The notes: a model not told the origin generated them from the sequence alone. 58,906 bases of DNA from an uncultured Lachnospiraceae bacterium (GCA_949051815.1 CARQVR010000015.1:1-58906), one strand, 5' to 3'. Shown: positions 32,215 to 41,426, numbered from the stretch's first letter. Made by a program: numbers and translations.

Positions 32215-33651
32215 TTAAACCGGGTATGCCCCGTTCTTCGTATCAGCCTGCGTCATATCTACCTTCTCCTGCTGTGCCTGACGGTACTTGAAGAAGTCGA
32301 TTGCCACCTGCGGGAACAGCGCGTAGGACAGTACGTCCTCATCCTGCTGTTTCCATTCTTTCATTTCCGCTTCCAAACCTGCAAGCTCCGGCTCAACGTG
32401 ACCGGTCGCCTCAGCGGAACGTGCGGTAGAACGCTTCTCGCCGGGAATAACCTTGTCGATTACTTCCTGACTCATAGGTTTCACCGTCTGGCCGTAATTA
32501 CCACGGAGCAAGTCCTTAAACTCTCCTGTAGCCATCTTATATCTCTCGCCCATCAGCACATTAAATACAGCCTGCGTGCCGACAATCTGTGAAGAAGGCG
32601 TAACAAGCGGCGGCTCGCCACAGTCCTTACGAACTCTGGGAATTTCCTCCAGCACATCCTGATATTTATCTTCTGCCTTCTGCTCTTTCAACTGGCTTAC
32701 CATGTTAGACAGCATACCGCCGGGAACCTGATAGCGCAATGTATTGATGTTAACGCCGAGAACCTTCGTGCTCATCAGACCGGATTCGATACATTCCTCA
32801 CGGTAAGGACGGAAGTAATCTGCGATCTCCGCCAGCACTTCCTGATCATATCCGGTATCGTACTCCGTGCCCTTAAAGGTCTCCACCATAACCTCCGTAG
32901 CAGGCTGGGAAGTACCAAGTGCAAACGGAGAAATCGCACAGTCGATGACATCCACGCCAGCCTCTACTGCTTTCAGATAGGTCATGGACGCCACACCGGA
33001 CGTATAGTGCGTATGAAGCTGGATCGGGAGCTTCGTGCTCTCCTTTAACGTCTTTACAAGCTCCGCTGCACGGTAAGGAACAAGAAGACCTGCCATATCT
33101 TTGATACAGATGGAATCTGCACCCATCTCTTCAATCTTCTTCGCCATATCCGCCCAGTACTCTAATGTATAGGCATCGCCAAGCGTGTAGGAAAGCGCGA
33201 TCTGCGACTGTCCTCTGCCTTCCTGCTTTTTAATTTTGTTGGTAGCGTCTACCGCCGCCTGCAGGTTACGAATATCGTTCAGACAGTCAAAAATTCTGAT
33301 CACGTCGATACCGTTTGCAATGGATTTCTCAACAAACGCGTAAACCACATCATCCGCGTAAGGTCTGTAACCCAAAATGTTCTGGCCTCTGAATAACATC
33401 TGCAGCTTGGTATTCTTAAAGCCGTCTCTCAGCTTTCTCAGTCTCTCCCACGGATCCTCTTTCAGGAAACGAAGAGATGCGTCGAAGGTCGCGCCGCCCC
33501 AGCACTCTACTGCATGGTAGCCGACTTTATCCATTTTATCCACGATCGGAAGCATTTTCTCGGTAGACATTCTGGTCGCAATCAGAGACTGATGTGCGTC
33601 ACGAAGAACGGTTTCCATGATTCCCACCGGCTTTTTAATCTGTTCTGCCAT
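32215..33651 (-). CDS. oadA: Oxaloacetate decarboxylase alpha / pyruvate carboxylase B-type carboxyltransferase
   Basis: The 478-residue protein is a TIM-barrel carboxyltransferase. The start contains ETVLRDAHQSLIATR (about 13-27), with the conserved DAHQS metal ligand and catalytic residues; IRIFDCLNDIRN (about 117-128) and LPIQLHTHYTSG (about 204-215, HTH metal ligands) follow. It lacks a biotin domain, which is supplied by the separate gene at 34914-35291. It removes CO2 from oxaloacetate (or adds it to pyruvate), and the biotin carrier passes it to the membrane pump. Last gene of the operon, followed by a terminator. Confidence 0.93.
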   Translation of the reverse strand: MAEQIKKPVGIMETVLRDAHQSLIATRMSTEKMLPIVDKMDKVGYHAVECWGGATFDASLRFLKEDPWERLRKLRDGFKNTKLQMLFRGQNILGYRPYADDVVYAFVEKSIANGIDVIRIFDCLNDIRNLQAAVDATNKIKKQEGRGQSQIALSYTLGDAYTLEYWADMAKKIEEMGADSICIKDMAGLLVPYRAAELVKTLKESTKLPIQLHTHYTSGVASMTYLKAVEAGVDVIDCAISPFALGTSQPATEVMVETFKGTEYDTGYDQEVLAEIADYFRPYREECIESGLMSTKVLGVNINTLRYQVPGGMLSNMVSQLKEQKAEDKYQDVLEEIPRVRKDCGEPPLVTPSSQIVGTQAVFNVLMGERYKMATGEFKDLLRGNYGQTVKPMSQEVIDKVIPGEKRSTARSAEATGHVEPELAGLEAEMKEWKQQDEDVLSYALFPQVAIDFFKYRQAQQEKVDMTQADTKNGAYPV

Positions 33652-33707
33652 TATTTTTCATTCCTTTCTCTCTATACTTGATGATTACTAAGCTCTCCTG
33701 TGATATA

Positions 33708-34853
33708 TCAGAATACGCCGAATACTGCCATAAAGGTACCTGCCGCTACAGCCGTACCGATAACGCCCGCCACGTTAGGACCCATCGCGTGCATCAGCAG
33801 GAAGTTCGTGGGATCAGCCTCCGCACCGACTTTCTGCGACACTCTGGCTGCCATAGGCACTGCGGAAACGCCTGCGGAACCGATCAGCGGATTCACCTTG
33901 CCCTTGGTAAGCACGCACATCAGCTTGCCGAAAAGCACACCGGCCGCCGTACCGAAAATAAACGCTGCCAGACCTAATACAACAATCTTGATGGTATCCC
34001 AGTTCAGGAATGCCTCCGCACTTGTGGTCGCGCCTACGGAAGTACCAAGGATGATAACCACGATATACATAAGAGCGTTGGAAGCGGTATCCGTCAACTG
34101 TCTTACCACACCGCTCTCTCTGAACAGGTTACCTAACATCAGCATACCGACAAGGGGAGCTGTCGTAGGCAGAATCAGGGACACAACAATGGTAACAACG
34201 ATAGGGAAAAGAATCTTCTCCAGTTTGCTGACAGGACGAAGCTGACCCATCTTAATCTGTCTTTCCTTCTCCGTAGTAAAAAGCTTCATAATCGGCGGCT
34301 GGATAATCGGCACCAGCGCCATATAGGAATAAGCCGCCACAGCGATAGGTCCCATCAGTGTGGTCTGGCCAAGCTTACCTGCCAGAAAGATGGATGTCGG
34401 GCCGTCCGCACCACCGATGATGGAGATAGCCGCTGCCGCTTTATCGTTAAAGCCCATCGCAATCGCGCCGAAGTAAGCCGCGAAAATACCAAACTGTGCC
34501 GCCGCACCGAGAAGAAAGCTCTTCGGGTTGGCAATGAGCGGGCCAAAGTCCGTCATGGCGCCGACGCCCATAAAGATCAGGGACGGCAGAATCGCCCACT
34601 CATCCAGCTTGTAGAAATAATACAGCAGACCGCCGCCTGCGCCGCCCTCACCGTAAGGCGCCATGATATCCGGGTAAATGTTTACCAACAGCATACCAAA
34701 GGCAATCGGCACAAGCAGGAGCGGTTCAAATCCAAACTTGATAGCCAAAAGTAAGAATACCAGAGCTACCACAATCATCGCATAGTTGCCGGGTTCCAGA
34801 TTGAAGAACGCGGTCTGATGTATCAGATTGTTAAGCGTATCAACTATATACAT
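33708..34853 (-). CDS. oadB: Sodium ion-translocating decarboxylase beta subunit
   Basis: The 381-residue hydrophobic protein with about ten transmembrane helices carries the beta-subunit signatures PSLIFMGVGAMTDFGPLI (about 87-104) and IIGGADGPTSIF (about 145-156), where the Asp acts in Na+ transport. It decarboxylates carboxybiotin and pumps Na+ out. ATG at 34853 (AGGAGG 8-9 nt upstream) fits better than an in-frame start at 34913 that lies at the biotin carrier stop. Confidence 0.96.
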   Translation of the reverse strand: MYIVDTLNNLIHQTAFFNLEPGNYAMIVVALVFLLLAIKFGFEPLLLVPIAFGMLLVNIYPDIMAPYGEGGAGGGLLYYFYKLDEWAILPSLIFMGVGAMTDFGPLIANPKSFLLGAAAQFGIFAAYFGAIAMGFNDKAAAAISIIGGADGPTSIFLAGKLGQTTLMGPIAVAAYSYMALVPIIQPPIMKLFTTEKERQIKMGQLRPVSKLEKILFPIVVTIVVSLILPTTAPLVGMLMLGNLFRESGVVRQLTDTASNALMYIVVIILGTSVGATTSAEAFLNWDTIKIVVLGLAAFIFGTAAGVLFGKLMCVLTKGKVNPLIGSAGVSAVPMAARVSQKVGAEADPTNFLLMHAMGPNVAGVIGTAVAAGTFMAVFGVF

Positions 34854-34913
34854 GTTTTTAACCTCCTGTAGTTTTAGTTTCAACAGCCTGTCCGCACGGG
34901 CAGGCGCTGACAA

Positions 34914-35291
34914 TTAGTTCAATGTTGCAAGGAGCGCGCCCGCTTCTACCGCATCGCCTACCGCCACATTAATACTTGCTACAGTACCGTCCTGAGGCGC
35001 AACTACAGGAATCTCCATCTTCATTGCCTCTACGATCACGACCGCATCGCCCTTCTTCACTGCCTGACCTACGTTCGCTTCGATCTTAAATACTTTACCT
35101 GCCGCACCGGCCTCGATTTTCACGCTGCCTGCTGCGCCGCCTGCCGCAGGCGCTGCTGCTGCCGGAGCCGCTGCCTTGGGAACCGCCCTGGGCGCTGCCG
35201 GAGCCGCCGCTGCGGGCGCGCCGCTTGTCGCTCCCTCTTCTACCACTACATCATATACGCTGCCATTTACGGTAATTGTATAATTCTTCAT
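34914..35291 (-). CDS. Biotin carboxyl carrier protein of the decarboxylase
   Basis: The 125-residue protein has a short N-terminal segment (NYTITVNGSVYDVVV), an Ala/Pro-rich flexible linker (about 28-55) and a biotinyl domain with the biotin lysine in EAMKME (about residue 88-93). It shuttles CO2 between the carboxyltransferase and the membrane beta subunit. ATG at 35291 is preferred because GGAGG is 8 nt upstream. Confidence 0.95.
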   Translation of the reverse strand: MKNYTITVNGSVYDVVVEEGATSGAPAAAAPAAPRAVPKAAAPAAAAPAAGGAAGSVKIEAGAAGKVFKIEANVGQAVKKGDAVVIVEAMKMEIPVVAPQDGTVASINVAVGDAVEAGALLATLN

Positions 35292-35311
35292 TTTCATATC
35301 CTCCTATACTC

Positions 35312-36031
35312 TTAGGCATTCTGCCATTTGCTCTTATTAGATTTTCTGATAGATCTCACCACGAAACCATCCGTGGACGCAGCGCCCTCACAGGCTGCAA
35401 TTGCCGCAGCGATAACCGCCACAAGCTCCGTATCGTCGGAAAGTTCTTCCTTGGCCGCAATCTGCTCTACCACGGGAGCTGCCGCAGGAGCAGGCGCTTC
35501 CTGCTTCTTCTTCGATTCGAATTTTGAAATAAAAGTAAAACAGTATATGATCAGACTAATCAGAATCAAAACCGCAAACACGGTTCCCATACCGATCACA
35601 GTATTCATACCGGCTTTCACCATAATCTCACCCAGCGTATAATGCACGTTGGTGGTGATTCCGATGTAAGTTGCGAGCGCGTTGTCAAGAACGATTTCCA
35701 CGTCCGCGTCATGGGCGGAGCCAAGCACGTTAACCGTGATAGCCACCTCATCTTCAACGAAAGCTGCGGAGGCGCTGCTCACACCCTCGTAGGTGCCGAT
35801 ATCTTTCAGTGCGCTCTCCCAGCCGAGAAAACCGTTGTAGAGAGCGGGCTGATCTGCATACTTCTCGATAGCGCCCTGACTCACGATCGAATTCATCTGA
35901 TCAACGATGGTCGTACCGATCTGTAATGCCTGCTCGTCGCTGATGGGGCCGCTTGGCGCTTCCTCCTCACCACACGCAGCAAGACAGGTCATACAGGTAA
36001 TCATCCCTAATATTGCCAATAGTTTTTTCAT
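35312..36031 (-). CDS. OadG-type gamma subunit with N-terminal lipoprotein domain
   Basis: The 239-residue protein starts with a lipoprotein signal ending in LAAC (about residue 20), followed by about 115 extracytoplasmic residues, one transmembrane helix (GMGTVFAVLILISLIIYCFTF near 146-166) and an Ala/Pro-rich cytoplasmic tail. The helix-plus-tail part matches OadG/MmdD subunits, which hold the decarboxylase complex together and usually are short (about 80-120 residues). The outer domain is additional. It lies between the carboxyltransferase and the biotin carrier in the same operon. Confidence 0.8.
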   Translation of the reverse strand: MKKLLAILGMITCMTCLAACGEEEAPSGPISDEQALQIGTTIVDQMNSIVSQGAIEKYADQPALYNGFLGWESALKDIGTYEGVSSASAAFVEDEVAITVNVLGSAHDADVEIVLDNALATYIGITTNVHYTLGEIMVKAGMNTVIGMGTVFAVLILISLIIYCFTFISKFESKKKQEAPAPAAAPVVEQIAAKEELSDDTELVAVIAAAIAACEGAASTDGFVVRSIRKSNKSKWQNA

Positions 36032-36040
36032 AACGCCTCC

Positions 36041-37468
36041 TTAAACGGTGCCGTGCTTCTTCTCGGGACGTCCCTCTGTCTTGGAGGAAAGCATCTCGAA
36101 CGCACCGATCACATACTTTCTGGTATCTGCCGGCTCAACGATCTGATCCACATAGCCTCTCTTTGCCGCACTGGTCACATGATTCTGCAGAGCCTCATAC
36201 TCTTTCGCGCAAGTCTCGATGGCTTCCGCACCCTGACCGTCGCAGATAATCTTCGCCGCCAGCTTCGCATCCATCATACCGATCTGGGCATCAGGCCACG
36301 CAATGGTAATATCCGCGCCGACTGCCTTGGAATTCATAGCTACATACGCGCTTCCGTATGCCTTGCCGATAATCACATTCACCTTGGGAACGGTAGCGTT
36401 GGCAAAGGCATATGTAAGCCTGCCTGCCGCTTTCGCCATCCGCTTCTCGGAGCAGGTGGTCGCCGCAAATCCCGTCACATTGGTAAGCGTCAGTACCGGA
36501 ATATCAAACGCATCGCAGAAGTTCACAAACTCCGCAGCCTTCTCCGCTCCATTGGGAGAGATCGCCGCGTCAAACTTTTCAACTACTTCACCGTTCTCAT
36601 CACAAACTTCGGTACGGTTAGCAACCGCGCCGATGGTAGCGCCGTTCAGACGGATAAAGCCTGCCACCATATCTTTCGCATAATCCTGCTTCACTTCCAC
36701 AAAAAGACCGTCGTCCGCTATCTGGGACAGAGCGATCGCCGTATCGCCCACACAGTTTTCAATCTGTGCGCAGGCACGGTTCAAATCGTCTGTGCAGTCA
36801 GACCACGCAAGGTCGGAATTGTTCGCGGGAAGAATCGATACAAGCTGTCTGATCTGACCAAGGATCGTCGCTTCGTCCGCCGCCATATCCACAAGGCCTG
36901 TCTCCTCGCTCTGGAACGCAGCGGCAGAGGTGTCGCAGCGGGAAATCTCATTTCCATCCAGCGCATTCGGGGAATTGACAAACAGTTTCGCCTTCTTCTC
37001 CTCCATGAACGCGAAATCGGTCATGGCCGGAATCAGGGCAAGTCCACCGCCGCAGCTGCCGAACACAGCCGTGATCTGCGGAATCACACCGGAGGCAAAA
37101 GTCTGGCTCCTGTAAATCTCGCCAAAGCCGTTTAAAGCGTCGGTCGCTTCCTGCAGACGAAGACCCGCGGAGTCGATCAGCCCGATCACGGGCGCCCCCA
37201 TCTTCATCGCAAGCTCGTAAATGTTCACGATCTTCTTCGCGTGCATCTCACCCACGGAACCGTTTAACACGGAAGCATCCTGACTGTAGACATACACGAG
37301 ATTGCCGTCGATCACACCGTAGCCGGTCACGACACCGTCAGACGGAGTCTCAGTCTGTTTCAGATTGAAATCCGTGGCTCTCGCTGTCACGAGACCGCCG
37401 ATCTCAACGAAACTGTTTTCATCGAGTAAAGCATTGATTCTTTGACTCGCTTGAGAAGTAGTACTCAT
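36041..37468 (-). CDS. Acyl-CoA carboxyltransferase-type decarboxylase subunit (MmdA-like)
   Basis: The 475-residue protein has the two crotonase-like halves of carboxyltransferases. FGSCGGGLALIPAMTDF (about 136-152) and NVIIGKAYGSAYVAMNSKA (about 361-379) form the two oxyanion-hole regions. Its early segment NLVYVYSQDASVLNGSVG (about 56-73) is also family-typical. It resembles MmdA and GcdA (methylmalonyl- or glutaconyl-CoA decarboxylase alpha), but the substrate motif is not decisive. First gene of a five-gene operon with OadG, biotin carrier, OadB and OadA. Confidence 0.88.
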   Translation of the reverse strand: MSTTSQASQRINALLDENSFVEIGGLVTARATDFNLKQTETPSDGVVTGYGVIDGNLVYVYSQDASVLNGSVGEMHAKKIVNIYELAMKMGAPVIGLIDSAGLRLQEATDALNGFGEIYRSQTFASGVIPQITAVFGSCGGGLALIPAMTDFAFMEEKKAKLFVNSPNALDGNEISRCDTSAAAFQSEETGLVDMAADEATILGQIRQLVSILPANNSDLAWSDCTDDLNRACAQIENCVGDTAIALSQIADDGLFVEVKQDYAKDMVAGFIRLNGATIGAVANRTEVCDENGEVVEKFDAAISPNGAEKAAEFVNFCDAFDIPVLTLTNVTGFAATTCSEKRMAKAAGRLTYAFANATVPKVNVIIGKAYGSAYVAMNSKAVGADITIAWPDAQIGMMDAKLAAKIICDGQGAEAIETCAKEYEALQNHVTSAAKRGYVDQIVEPADTRKYVIGAFEMLSSKTEGRPEKKHGTV

Positions 37469-37534
37469 TTTTCAGCCCTCCATTTATCATAATTATAAAT
37501 ATTAACACTTTGCCATAATATGACATAGCACACG

Positions 37535-37562
37535 ATAGTAGTATAGCACACAATCCAATCAA
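37535..37562 (-). promoter_or_regulatory. Possible promoter of the decarboxylase operon
   Basis: Minus-strand TTGATT (37562-37557) and TACTAT (37540-37535) are 16 nt apart, 66 nt upstream of the first gene. The element also contains two copies of GTGTGCTAT. Weak matches, so low confidence. Confidence 0.35.
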
Positions 37563-37575
37563 CGACCAGCAGATT

Positions 37576-38892
37576 TTACAAAAAAAATGCAAGTTTTATG
37601 AGATACCCGAGAATCCATGAAAAGCTGCGTTTTTCCACCGCGGAATCCGTACATACGGCGTAACTTTTCAGCAGTTCCCCATTTAAATAGTAAGAAACCG
37701 TACCCACCTGCGTTCCCTTGGCGACAGGCGCATCGAGCACGGGTTCCACACGGCTTTTCACCTCCACCCGGTCCGTCTCGCAAAGGAGACAGGAAAGATG
37801 CTTTTCCTCCGCCCGCAGGGTGACTGAAACCTGTGCCTCCTCAAAGGGCGTCCCCTGCTCTCCCGCTATGCCGTTTCTGACGGGAATCGCCGGAAAGCTC
37901 TGTTCCTCGTAGATCTCCCGGTACTGATACCGCTCCATCCCGTAAGCCGCCAGCTTCTTCATATCGCTCCATTTGTAGCTCCGGTTATTCGGCCAGCCGC
38001 AGGCTAAAAGCGCCACCGTAAAGATGCGTCCCTCACTCTCCACCGCGCCCACATAACAGTAGCCCGCGTTATTGGTAAATCCCGTCTTTCCGGAAAGCGC
38101 CTCCTGCATCATACCTAAAAACGCGTTGTGGTTGTTGCAGTGAAAACTTCTTTTGCCCTCCGCGTCCGTAAAATCATACCCCTGCGTTCTGGTAATCTCC
38201 AGAAACCGCTCCTTTTCAGGGGAATCCGTCACGCAGTAAGCCATAATTTTCGCCAGATCCGCCGCCGTTGTGGAGTGTACCTTTCCGCTCTCGTTCACCT
38301 TCGCGTCCAGTCCGTTCGGTGTGATGAAATAGCTGTCAAAGCAGCCGATATCCCTCGCTTTCTGGTTCATCATCGCCGCAAACTTCTCCACGCTGCCGCC
38401 CACCGCCTCCGCGATCACCACCGCCGAATCGTTGTGGGATTCTAACATCAGGGAATACAGCAGATCCCGCAGATAATATTTCTCCCCGGACTTCACATAC
38501 AACTTCACCTTTGGCATCCCCGCCGCATAGGAAGAGACCTCCACAACTGCCTCCGGATCGCCGTACTCCAGCGCGAGAATACAGGTCAGAATCTTGGTGG
38601 TGCTTGCCATCGGCAGCTTTTGTCCGGCATTCTTTCCGTAGAGAATCCGGCCGGAATCCGCATCCATGAGAACAGCCGCCTGCGCATAGAGCTGCAGATC
38701 TTCTTTTGCCGTATTCTCCCGCGTCTCGTCATACACCTGCGAAACAGAAACGGTCTCCTGCGCCGACACGCGCGATACATGCTGCGAAACCGCATACTCC
38801 CTCACACAAAACAAGGCAGCCGCCGTTATGATGGCAGCCACCCTGTAGTATATCCGTTTTCCACTCTTTTTTGTCATATATTTTCCGAAATG
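37576..38892 (-). CDS. D-alanyl-D-alanine carboxypeptidase (DacF-type, S11)
   Basis: About 438 residues: N-terminal signal anchor, then a penicillin-binding-type peptidase domain with SxxK in MASTTKI, SxN in SHNDS, and KTG in SGKTGFTN, so it should trim the terminal D-Ala of peptidoglycan stem peptides. The C-terminal part holds a PBP5_C-type beta domain (VEVKSRVEPVLDAPVAKG). Start chosen at ATG 38892 (AGGA, 7 nt upstream); ATG 38877 is an alternative. It is the second S11 enzyme in the window, with the other at 43843-45066. Confidence 0.92.
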   Translation of the reverse strand, partial: HFGKYMTKKSGKRIYYRVAAIITAAALFCVREYAVSQHVSRVSAQETVSVSQVYDETRENTAKEDLQLYAQAAVLMDADSGRILYGKNAGQKLPMASTTKILTCILALEYGDPEAVVEVSSYAAGMPKVKLYVKSGEKYYLRDLLYSLMLESHNDSAVVIAEAVGGSVEKFAAMMNQKARDIGCFDSYFITPNGLDAKVNESGKVHSTTAADLAKIMAYCVTDSPEKERFLEITRTQGYDFTDAEGKRSFHCNNHNAFLGMMQEALSGKTGFTNNAGYCYVGAVESEGRIFTVALLACGWPNNRSYKWSDMKKLAAYGMERYQYREIYEEQSFPAIPVRNGIAGEQGTPFEEAQVSVTLRAEEKHLSCLLCETDRVEVKSRVEPVLDAPVAKGTQVGTVSYYLNGELLKSYAVCTDSAVEKRSFSWILGYLIKLAFFL

Positions 38893-38985
38893 CATACACA
38901 CGTCCTGACAGTTTCCGTTCGTTAATATATATGCATAACATACATTCATATGACATTGTTTGTTTTATATCGTCCCCGCAGGCAG

Positions 38986-39387
38986 TCAGTCCCAATAGCT
39001 GCTGTCCACGATCTCCAGTTTCATGCTTTTGCACACCGGACACGCCGTCTTCCGGCTCCACGCTTCCACGTTCTCCTCTTCCCGGCAGAGGGTCCGCGTC
39101 TTCCTGCCGCACACGGGGCATAACCCCACATAAGGCTCGTCATCCTCGGAAAGACCGAGCGCGGGAACGCTCACCACATTGTGGCAGTGCGTACAGACTG
39201 CAAGGCCGTAGCGAAAATCACAGACCGGAATCCCGCTCTTTGCAAGCAGCGTTTCCACCTGTTCCCGCTCTTTCTCCCGGAAAGCCGCGATGATGTTTTT
39301 CTTATCGGCATACGCCAGACCGTTTCCCATAGCGCAGCGCCACGTTCCTTTGCAGGCGCCGCATTGTACATGCATAACCTCTCCCAT
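38986..39387 (-). CDS. Small zinc-ribbon protein, hypothetical
   Basis: The 133-residue protein is built around four CxxC knuckles: CGACKGTWRC (about 9-18), CTHCHN (about 65-70), CPVCGRKTRTLC (about 89-100) and CPVCKS (about 115-120), enough for two zinc ribbons. ATG at 39387 has AAAGGAGC upstream. Between the carboxypeptidase and flagellin. No named family recognised. Confidence 0.65.
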   Translation of the reverse strand: MGEVMHVQCGACKGTWRCAMGNGLAYADKKNIIAAFREKEREQVETLLAKSGIPVCDFRYGLAVCTHCHNVVSVPALGLSEDDEPYVGLCPVCGRKTRTLCREEENVEAWSRKTACPVCKSMKLEIVDSSYWD

Positions 39388-39426
39388 AGTGCCGCTCCTT
39401 TTAGAAAAGAATGACGTTCCCGCGTA

Positions 39427-41304
39427 TTATCCGAGCAGACTCAATATCATCTGGGAACTCTGATTCGCCTGCGCCAGCATGGAAGAACCTGCCTGAGAAA
39501 GAATCTGGTTGTTGGAATAGCCCACCATCTCTCCTGCAATATCCGTATCCCTGATGCGGGACTCTGCCGCCGTCGTGTTTTCCGTGATATTATTTAAATT
39601 ATTTATGGTATGCTCCAACCGGTTCTGGATCGCGCCATAATAGCTGCGCACATTGCTGACATACTGAATCGACCGCTTGATACCCTCGATGGCCAGATCC
39701 GCGTCCTCTATGGTTCTGACATTGGTATCTTCCAGCCCGAGGGCCTTGTGATTCATCTGGTACAGATTGACATCTATGTGCGTACCCGCCTCTGCGCCCA
39801 CCTGCAGCCATGTACCCGACGGGCCGCTGTAATCCACCCTGACCTGAAAGGGGTCAATCTGAAACGGCTGGCTTGGATCCCATCCTGTGCCTAAAAGCGA
39901 AGAACCGCCTTTATCCAGACCGCCCGCGATCAGCGATCCGGCACCGTCCCTGGATTCATAGGACAATCTCCTGACAAACTCCGTAAGGCCGGCATCTCCG
40001 GTCTTAAACAACTGATTCATTTCAGCGGTGTTAATACCCGCGCGGTTTTTGAGAACGCTGTCCAGCTTCTGTCCCTTTAACAGATCCTCAAATATCAGGT
40101 TCATACCGTCTGTTATGGTCGCGTCAAGATCCTTTCCCGAAGTCTTGCCGCCGCCTGCCAGATAACCGAAATAGGCCACACCCAGATAACCGTGTCCGTA
40201 AGGTCTGCCGCCCATGGTGAACTTCTTCAGATAGTTTGCGTAATCCGCATCATGACTGGCGTCATTCTCGCTTGTCAGATACTGCGCGTAGTAGGAAAGC
40301 GTATCATTCCATCCGGTGGTAAAGCCGCCGCCCGCAAGCTGCGCCGTACCTTCCACAAACCATGTGGGGTATTTTTCACCCCTGCGGCCGCTCATACCAT
40401 CCGTCAGGGTATACTGCATCACCGAATGCATCAATTCGTGCGCCATCGTCGATTTCAGGGCATCCATCCGGTCACTGTTTCCGGTCACGTCCGACTCTTT
40501 AAAATCAGCCGCGTCCACACGTATTCCCATAGAAAAGGGCTTGCCGCTGCTGCCATACCGGAAAGATGCGTAGGCTAACGTATGGTTTTTGCCGTCGATA
40601 TAGGCTACCTCCAGAGACATTTTGATGGTATCATTCCCCACCGCAGTCTTAAGGGGATCAAAGGTGTCAAGGATCTGCTTAACCGCGTTTGGCACGATAT
40701 CGTTGGCGATCATGTCCGCAAGCTTACTGCCGCTTGAAACCTGAACCGCGGCATTTGCCCGCCCCGCCCCCGCTGCTCCCGGTCCGGCCTGCGCCTCGTT
40801 TACCGAGAGAGAACCGTCACGCAGATCGTAGACAATATCGTAATTTTTCATTTCCACATAGCCTGATTCGATGGGCGATGTGCCGTTCTCCGGGAAAATC
40901 TCTATCTCATTAAATGTGGTGTTTCTCGCAACTCTGTCGATCTCGGATTTAAGCTGCTGGATCTCCGCGTCGATCATCCCGCGGTCCACATCCTGCAGCG
41001 TACCCGTGGCCGCCTTGATCGCCAGCTCATTGGCGCGGTGCAGCATATCATGCACCTCATTCAGGGCGCCCTCTCCGATCTGTACCATGGAGATGCCGTC
41101 CTGTGCATTCGCCGCAGCCTGTGTCAGGCCGCGCATCTGTCTTCTCATTTTTTCGGAAATAGAAAGACCTGCCGCATCATCAGCCGCCCTGTTGATGCGA
41201 TAACCAGAAGATAATTTTTCCGCACCTTTGGCCTTCGCCTTCGTGGTCATGCCAAGGTTTCTGCTTGCGTTCGCCGCAAGTATGTTTGTCTGTACTGAGA
41301 GCAT
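39427..41304 (-). CDS. Flagellinolysin: flagellin with an inserted zinc metalloprotease domain
   Basis: The 625-residue protein starts MLSVQTNILAANASRNLG. Residues 1-140 and about 525-625 are the conserved flagellin D0/D1 ends (N-terminal coiled coil; C-terminal NQILSQAGSSMLAQANQSSQ). Between them is a protease domain with HELMH (residues 289-293; 40426-40440) and a downstream Glu in WFVEGTAQL (about 316-324). HExxH plus a third Glu ligand indicates a gluzincin, as in flagellinolysins, where the flagellum itself is proteolytic. The ATG at 41304 matches the flagellin N-terminus. A 12-G tract precedes it (41309-41320). No other flagellar gene is present here. Confidence 0.95.
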   Translation of the reverse strand: MLSVQTNILAANASRNLGMTTKAKAKGAEKLSSGYRINRAADDAAGLSISEKMRRQMRGLTQAAANAQDGISMVQIGEGALNEVHDMLHRANELAIKAATGTLQDVDRGMIDAEIQQLKSEIDRVARNTTFNEIEIFPENGTSPIESGYVEMKNYDIVYDLRDGSLSVNEAQAGPGAAGAGRANAAVQVSSGSKLADMIANDIVPNAVKQILDTFDPLKTAVGNDTIKMSLEVAYIDGKNHTLAYASFRYGSSGKPFSMGIRVDAADFKESDVTGNSDRMDALKSTMAHELMHSVMQYTLTDGMSGRRGEKYPTWFVEGTAQLAGGGFTTGWNDTLSYYAQYLTSENDASHDADYANYLKKFTMGGRPYGHGYLGVAYFGYLAGGGKTSGKDLDATITDGMNLIFEDLLKGQKLDSVLKNRAGINTAEMNQLFKTGDAGLTEFVRRLSYESRDGAGSLIAGGLDKGGSSLLGTGWDPSQPFQIDPFQVRVDYSGPSGTWLQVGAEAGTHIDVNLYQMNHKALGLEDTNVRTIEDADLAIEGIKRSIQYVSNVRSYYGAIQNRLEHTINNLNNITENTTAAESRIRDTDIAGEMVGYSNNQILSQAGSSMLAQANQSSQMILSLLG

Positions 41305-41308
41305 TTTA

Positions 41309-41320
41309 CCCCCCCCCCCC
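41309..41320 (-). repeat. Homopolymer of 12 G at the flagellin ribosome-binding position
   Basis: On the minus strand GGGGGGGGGGGG lies 4 nt before the flagellinolysin ATG. It replaces a normal AGGAGG. Long G runs vary in length by slippage, so expression could be phase-variable. Open reading also continues in frame through the tract to 41346. Confidence 0.85.
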
Positions 41321-41426
41321 GACGAAATCCGCGTCCTTGCAGTCATCCGTTATACCGGTAAATACAGATTCCAGAAACATTCAAGGGAAATGTGTTGTCT
41401 ATATCCTATATATAGTTACATTTTAT

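Noticed and set aside
36053..37135. A 360-residue plus-strand open frame
   Set aside because: It is the antisense of the MmdA-like carboxyltransferase, which has clear family motifs.
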